From Lachnoclostridium sp. An14 (lineage in GTDB: Bacteria > Bacillota > Clostridia > Lachnospirales > Lachnospiraceae), in contig NZ_NFLE01000004.1 of NCBI RefSeq assembly GCF_002160755.1, positions 62,001 through 126,000 on the forward strand: a stretch of DNA of 64,000 nucleotides. The letters run 5' to 3'. The notes beneath the pieces are model-generated. The model saw only the letters and a program-made list of their open reading frames with translations, did no database searches and had not been told where the DNA came from. Made by a program: the position numbers and the translations under genes. This document shows positions 60,096 through 64,000 of the stretch, in pieces (the first letter of the stretch is position 1; each line of letters begins with the position of its first letter).

Positions 60096-60473
60096 TTAGT
60101 AGTCCAGCGCGTCGCTCAGCAGGATGCCGGCGTTGCGCATGATCTCCTCGTCAGCCGCGACGAGGGTGTAGGAGCCGTCGGTGGACAGCTTGTTGCGTGC
60201 GAAGTGCCCGGTGCGGTAGGCCGTAGCGGTGACGGCGGTGCCGGTTCCGGTGTCGGTCTCGTCTGCGAGGATATAGACGGCGTTGGTCGCCACGAGGGCC
60301 GCAGCGGCCGCAGACAGCTCGCCGCCGGCCGCGCCAGTGATGACGGTGCCGCGGGCGAGTACACCCTGAGACGCTGCCAGAGTTACGGTCACGACGTCGG
60401 CGACGGGCTCGTTGGTGACGATCAGGCCGTCGTAGTCCACGGTGCCGATGTTTTCATCCAGTCTCTTGCTCAT
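60096..60473 (-). CDS. Head decoration protein (lambda gpD-like)
   Basis: 125 residues: VTLAASQGVLARGTVITGAA, NAVYILADETDTGTGTAVT, AYRTGHFARNKLSTDGSY match gpD-type decoration proteins that cement the capsid. The ATG overlaps the end of the protease/scaffold gene by a base. Confidence 0.9.
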   Translation of the reverse strand: MSKRLDENIGTVDYDGLIVTNEPVADVVTVTLAASQGVLARGTVITGAAGGELSAAAAALVATNAVYILADETDTGTGTAVTATAYRTGHFARNKLSTDGSYTLVAADEEIMRNAGILLSDALDY

Positions 60474-61681
60474 TACTTCTTACCTCCGTTCTTGGTGGTG
60501 TTGTAGATGCTGACGATGGCGTCGACCTTGGCCTTGTCGTCGGTCTCGCTGCCTTCCTCGCCTCCGTTGGGGGCGGCTCCGACCTGACCTGCGCCGGAGT
60601 CAGCATTGTCGAGGGCGGCGTCCTTCAGGTGCTTGGCGCCGAGGGCCGCCTGCTTCTGCATGGCCTTGAGCGCGAGCTGCTCAGCGGTGCAGGTGTTCTC
60701 GCCGTACTTGGCGTCCCTGACGAGCTGAGCGTCGCCCACACTGGCGGCGATGCTGTCGATGGCCTCGATGCGGGCCCGCTCCTGCGCGATGGCATTTGCG
60801 ACGGCCTGCTGCTCGATCTGAGCGACGAGGTCGGGGTGCTGTGCTCTCATTTCTTCGAGGGTCATGGGCTTATCTTCCTTTCTGTTTTCGCCGCCGTTCC
60901 CGGTCGGCTTATTTCCAGCCGCCGGGGCGGCGTGGATGCTGTTGATGCGGATCGTGCTCGGGACATTGTGCAGCCCCTTGATGTTGTGCCGGATGCCGGC
61001 CACGAGGAGCACCTGCTTGTCGGCGCTCACGCTGACATCAGGGCCGTCGCCCTCGAGCAGGGTGTCGGCGAAGCCGTTGTCGATGGCTTCCTGCCCGACC
61101 ATCCATGTCTCGCGGGTCATCATAGTGCGGAGCTGTTCGACCGCGATCCCGGTCTTGGCGTGGTAGATCTCCGCGATGGCCCGCTCGCTGGCGTCGAAGT
61201 CCTTCTGGAGCTTCTTCAGGTCTGCGAGGGTGTAGTAGTCCATCAGCAGGCCCGCGACGCCGTGGATCATGACCATGCTGCCGGGGTAGACCTGCACCTC
61301 GTCGCCGGCGCAGGCGATGACGCTGGCCGCGCTGGCTGCGATGCCCTCCACGATGACGACCTTGTGGCCGCTCAGGCCCTTGATGGCGTTGTGGATGGCG
61401 ATGCCGGTGTAGAGGTCGCCGCCGGTACTGTTGATCTTGATGGTGATGTTGCTCTTGCCCTTGACGGCCGCGAGATCCTCCATAAAGCTCTCGGGAGCGA
61501 TATAGAGGCCGGGCTCGGGCTCACCCGTCCACCAGTCCACAGGCTGACGGGCGACGACATCGCCATAGAGGACGATCTCGCCCGAGTCCTCGCCGACGCT
61601 GGCGATGTTCCAGAACTTCGTCGGCGTCTGCTGGACGACCTGCGGCCCGGCGCACAGGCGCGGGGTGTTACTCGTTTTCAT
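60473..61681 (-). CDS. Head maturation protease with scaffold-like C-terminus
   Basis: 402 residues. ClpP/S49-like fold (about 35-215): KINSTGGDLYTGIAIHNAI, IVEGIAASAASVIACAGDEV with the likely nucleophile serine, and MVMIHGVAG with the catalytic His. The C-terminal half (about 260-402) is helical and acidic (EMRAQHPDLVAQIEQQAVAN) like an assembly scaffold. ATG 61681 overlaps the portal stop by 14 bases; the longer frame upstream is antisense to portal coding. Confidence 0.88.
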   Translation of the reverse strand: MKTSNTPRLCAGPQVVQQTPTKFWNIASVGEDSGEIVLYGDVVARQPVDWWTGEPEPGLYIAPESFMEDLAAVKGKSNITIKINSTGGDLYTGIAIHNAIKGLSGHKVVIVEGIAASAASVIACAGDEVQVYPGSMVMIHGVAGLLMDYYTLADLKKLQKDFDASERAIAEIYHAKTGIAVEQLRTMMTRETWMVGQEAIDNGFADTLLEGDGPDVSVSADKQVLLVAGIRHNIKGLHNVPSTIRINSIHAAPAAGNKPTGNGGENRKEDKPMTLEEMRAQHPDLVAQIEQQAVANAIAQERARIEAIDSIAASVGDAQLVRDAKYGENTCTAEQLALKAMQKQAALGAKHLKDAALDNADSGAGQVGAAPNGGEEGSETDDKAKVDAIVSIYNTTKNGGKK

Positions 61682-63338
61682 GCTTGTCCTTGTCTCCTTC
61701 CTTGATGGTCTTTTCCACCTCGGCGACGATGGCAGCGCGCCGCACGGCAGCCGAGAGGGATGCGCCGGCCACTGATGTGCCGCCGGAGTCGCCGGTGCTG
61801 CCGGTGTCTCCCTGAGCCGCCCGCAGCTTCTCGTTTTCCCGAGCGAGCTGGTCGATGTTGGCGTCCCACTGGCCGCCGTTGAGCCGGATCGTGGCCTGCT
61901 CGCGGGTGGTAATGCCCTCGCCGATGGCGAGGATCTCGGCCGTGATCTCCTTGGTCGGGTCGAGCTGCCCCTGCGAGGGGCCGATCCACTCGGCGCCGAG
62001 GTAGGCCGCCCGGGTTGCCGGGTCAGCGAAAAAGCCCGGGGCGCTGATGCGTCCGCGGGCCACGGCCTCGGCGATGAAGATCTCATAGATGGGGGTGCAG
62101 AAGTCATCGACAAACCACTTGCGCCTCATGCGGAAGGCTTTCCACGCCTCCAGCAGGGCGGCGCGGCTGGCGCTGTACGAGCTGTTGAACGCCTTGAGGA
62201 GCAGGTCGGCCGGGATCTCGAGGGCTGCGCCCACCTGCTCGCAGATGGCGCGCAGGAAGCTGTCGAAGCCGCTGGCCGGTCGCTTGGGGTCGGCAAAGGT
62301 GACATCCTCGCCGGGCTCCATGATGTTGATCTGTCCCGGGCCCATCTCGTACTCGTTGGGATCCCGGGTCACTTCCGGCAGGCTGCTCCCCACCTCGTTG
62401 AACGGGTTGTCGCCGGCGCCGGCCTCGGTCTTGATGAAGGCCGTGAAAAAGCTCTCCACGACGGCCGCGGTCAGCTCGCTCTCGGTGTAGCGCCGGAGCT
62501 GAAGCAGGGGCTCGATGACCTGCGCGAGGTAGCTGACGCCTCTGTACTGATCCGGGCGCTCGCTCTCCATGATGTGCAGGATGTTCGGGAGCCCTGTGCG
62601 CCGGCCGTATGCTTCCACGCGGGCCCACTTGGTCGCCGCTGCACCCAGCTCGAAGGGGTAGGTGCTGCGGATGTGGTAGGCGACGATCTGGCCGTTGCTG
62701 TCCACCTCGACGCCGTCGTAGATGGTGTTGCCGTTGGCCGCCTTGCCGGTGGTCAGCAGCATGGGGGTGACGATGCCGGAGCTCGTCGGGGTTGCCACGC
62801 GGTCGGCCTCGATCAGGTGGATGCGCAGCGAGTAGGGCATGAGGGGCGTCGGGTCGTACTGCTTGACGACCGCGAACACGTCGCCGCTGACCAGCCACGA
62901 GGCGAGGGCGAGCTGCTGCATGGCCGCGAAGTTATTGACGCCAGTGGCGTCGCACGCCCTTTTATTGTTGGCCCACAGGCTGAACTCGCGCTCGGCCTGC
63001 GCCTGCCATGCGTCTGCGGCCTCCTGCGTCATGCCGAGCGCCTCCCGGTCGATCCGGCTCTTGAGCTGGAGCCCGATGCCGACCACGTTTGTGCGGTTAG
63101 TGCGGATGGCCGAGGTGGCGATGGGTGCGGCCATGTAGAGCATCCGGGCTCTCTGCCGGAGTGTCCAGTTGTGGGCGTCGATGTCCTCCTTGGGGCTGCC
63201 GCTGAAGGCCCTGAAGCCCTTGGTCGACCTCTTGTGCCAGCTCGCGCCGGCGTCGCCGTAGCCCTTGTTCACGGGGCGGGGGCTCTGCCGGCCGCTCTGC
63301 GGTCGGCTTCTGTTCTTTCGTCTGCTGATGGTGCTCAC
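61668..63338 (-). CDS. Portal protein (lambda gpB family)
   Basis: 556 residues. RTNRTNVVGIGLQLKSRIDR, ASWLVSGDVFAVVKQYDPT, HIMESERPDQYRGVSYLAQV, DLLLKAFNSSYSASRAALLE are portal family blocks. Forms the dodecameric DNA entry channel. The ribosome site GGAGGTGAGCACC is visible; the N-terminus is basic. Confidence 0.93.
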   Translation of the reverse strand: MSTISRRKNRSRPQSGRQSPRPVNKGYGDAGASWHKRSTKGFRAFSGSPKEDIDAHNWTLRQRARMLYMAAPIATSAIRTNRTNVVGIGLQLKSRIDREALGMTQEAADAWQAQAEREFSLWANNKRACDATGVNNFAAMQQLALASWLVSGDVFAVVKQYDPTPLMPYSLRIHLIEADRVATPTSSGIVTPMLLTTGKAANGNTIYDGVEVDSNGQIVAYHIRSTYPFELGAAATKWARVEAYGRRTGLPNILHIMESERPDQYRGVSYLAQVIEPLLQLRRYTESELTAAVVESFFTAFIKTEAGAGDNPFNEVGSSLPEVTRDPNEYEMGPGQINIMEPGEDVTFADPKRPASGFDSFLRAICEQVGAALEIPADLLLKAFNSSYSASRAALLEAWKAFRMRRKWFVDDFCTPIYEIFIAEAVARGRISAPGFFADPATRAAYLGAEWIGPSQGQLDPTKEITAEILAIGEGITTREQATIRLNGGQWDANIDQLARENEKLRAAQGDTGSTGDSGGTSVAGASLSAAVRRAAIVAEVEKTIKEGDKDKHENE

Positions 63339-63361
63339 CTCCTTCGGGTAAAAATGGCCGG

Positions 63362-63393
63362 CGCCGGGAGAAAAGGAGCGAAAACTCCCGGCG
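63362..63393. repeat. 9-bp hairpin before portal
   Basis: CGCCGGGAG and CTCCCGGCG form a perfect stem around a 14-base loop, adjacent to the terminator at 63404-63425. Confidence 0.55.
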
Positions 63394-63403
63394 TCAGCCT
63401 ATG

Positions 63404-63425
63404 AAAAAAGCCCCTTTCGGGGCTT
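63404..63425 (-). terminator. Terminator between DUF6148-like and portal genes
   Basis: AAGCCCC-GAAA-GGGGCTT then TTTTTT on the minus strand. A strong intrinsic terminator signal inside the head operon. Confidence 0.75.
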
Positions 63426-63428
63426 CTT

Positions 63429-63692
63429 TCACCAGTCACGGGGGACGACGCCCACGGCTTTGCGGGGGCGCTGCCCGTTGAGCAGGGCCTCGAGGGCTGC
63501 GATGTCGTCCTCGAGCTCCTTGATGGCCGCCCGGATGGCGGCGAGGTCGGTGTTGTAGCGGGACAGGTTGCGGGATCCGATGCCATAGCTCTGCACGCCG
63601 CCGCTCAGCATTTCGGCCTCCCGCTTCAGGTAGAGCTCGAGCCGCTCCCGCTTGCCGGTGAGCTCGATCTCGATGGTCTTGCGCGTTTTCAT
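63429..63692 (-). CDS. DUF6148/gpW-like head-tail joining protein
   Basis: 87 residues, helical: MKTRKTIEIELTGKRERLE, YLKREAEMLSGGVQSYGIGS, RAAIKELEDDIAALEALLNG. Typical small gene between terminase and portal in lambda-like operons. ATG 63692 follows AAGGAGGACACGACC. Acts at the head-tail connector in known relatives. Confidence 0.8.
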   Translation of the reverse strand: MKTRKTIEIELTGKRERLELYLKREAEMLSGGVQSYGIGSRNLSRYNTDLAAIRAAIKELEDDIAALEALLNGQRPRKAVGVVPRDW

Positions 63693-63707
63693 GTGGTCGT
63701 GTCCTCC

Positions 63708-64000
63708 TTACCAGTCGTCGAAGGCGCTGGAGCTGCTGCGCTTGGTGCGCGCCCGTCGCTGCGGCGCCGGTTTTGGCTGCTCCTCGAGGCCGCGCAGGCG
63801 GCGCTCGACTGCGTCCATGTCGGGGTTGATGATCTTGAGGCCGGCGTTGGCATAGTCCCGGCAGTCGAGGGCCTCGTTGCGGTTGTGGCCGGGCAGCTTC
63901 TCCCACGCCCAGCGGTCGCCCCTCCGGGTGCTGGTGAGCACCAGCTTCTCGGAGAGCAGGCCGTTGAAGTAGTTGAGGTCGTAGCCGGCGTCGGGGTGCC
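63708..64000 (-). CDS. Terminase large subunit, C-terminal end (partial)
   Basis: The frame is open to the window edge and ends at TAA near 63708. It encodes about 96 residues including NYFNGLLSEKLV, WAWEKLPGHNRNEALDCRDY and NAGLKIINPDMDAVERRLRG, which match the C-terminus of gpA-type terminase large subunits that cut and package phage DNA. The ATPase and most of the nuclease are beyond the window. Confidence 0.85.
   Translation of the reverse strand, partial: HPDAGYDLNYFNGLLSEKLVLTSTRRGDRWAWEKLPGHNRNEALDCRDYANAGLKIINPDMDAVERRLRGLEEQPKPAPQRRARTKRSSSSAFDDW

Larger units (their letters stand above)
37971..64000 (-). mobile_element. Contractile-tailed prophage (partial, continues past the window)
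   Basis: From about 37.97 kb to the window end nearly all genes are phage structural, lysis or regulatory genes on the minus strand, in the standard terminase-portal-capsid-tail-lysis order, with higher GC than the host side. Sheath, tube, gpD, gpV, gpJ and gpI define a P2-like contractile tail; portal, protease, decoration and capsid proteins are lambda-like. The near boundary is placed at a cluster of GTCAA repeats next to an IS30 transposase and is inferred; the far boundary is not in the window. Confidence 0.9.

Noticed and set aside
1-64000. tRNA or rRNA genes
   Set aside because: None recognised by eye in the intergenic regions; a covariance-model scan would be needed to be sure.

Overview
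The window reads as the chromosome of a gut-type Lachnospiraceae (Clostridium cluster XIVa-like) firmicute. The opening order dprA-topA-codY-rpsB-tsf, the purine-rich Shine-Dalgarno sites, CodY and the LanFEG/BcrA-like ABC and two-component modules all point there; the genus is inference. The last 26 kb is a resident contractile-tailed prophage that is visibly more GC-rich than the housekeeping genes.

Layout. 1-5414: end of dprA, topA, codY, rpsB, tsf, with clear promoters and terminators. 5621-6709: a lipoprotein and a small RDD membrane protein. 6744-17035: a catabolic island bounded by a near-identical 23-bp direct repeat: remnant of a GntR regulator, citD-citE on the minus strand, a tripartite tricarboxylate transporter (tctC-tctB-tctA) on the plus strand, a LysR regulator, then citF and an aconitase-family hydratase. 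Together they look like uptake, isomerisation/hydration and cleavage of a tricarboxylate, although the citrate-lyase activation genes citC, citX and citG are not in the window. 17119-28315: two drug/peptide-sensing modules, each with a two-component system and an ABC exporter; one includes a permease fused to an M1-type metallopeptidase. 28440-37804: a YHYH secreted protein, LysR, nitroreductase, aldo/keto reductase, flavodoxin-like reductase, a broken hypothetical gene, a CMD-cupin protein, a voltage-gated-type K+ channel, an unknown anchored protein and an EamA transporter. Five copies of a ~78-bp GC-rich dispersed repeat occupy the gaps of 20.9-33.8 kb.

Prophage (about 37.97 kb to beyond the window). 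Read on the minus strand from 64000 down, it is a complete late operon: terminase, DUF6148-like protein, lambda-type portal, ClpP-fold protease/scaffold, decoration and major capsid proteins, a collagen-like head-fibre candidate, connectors, tail sheath and tube, gpG/gpGT tail chaperones with an AAATTTT slippery site, tape measure, gpX, gpD, gpV, gp25, gpJ, gpI, a collar fibre, a diversity-generating retroelement (DGR), then CBM-like protein, holin and amidase lysin. The near-host end carries two small HTH regulators and an IS30-family DDE transposase that may serve as the phage recombinase; no tyrosine or serine integrase is seen here.

The most interesting system is the DGR at 43317-46868: avd, a 95-bp adenine-dense template repeat (TR), a structured spacer, a YMDD reverse transcriptase, and, unusually, the diversified target gene downstream of and overlapping the RT gene. 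TR and VR differ at 15 of 18 template adenines but only 11 of 77 other positions, and share a 17-bp GC-rich identical 3' end, the hallmark of mutagenic retrohoming. The target is a DUF6273/C-type-lectin-like plus FN3-like protein, probably the phage's receptor-binding protein. Everything here rests on reading the sequence; no database or structure search was run.
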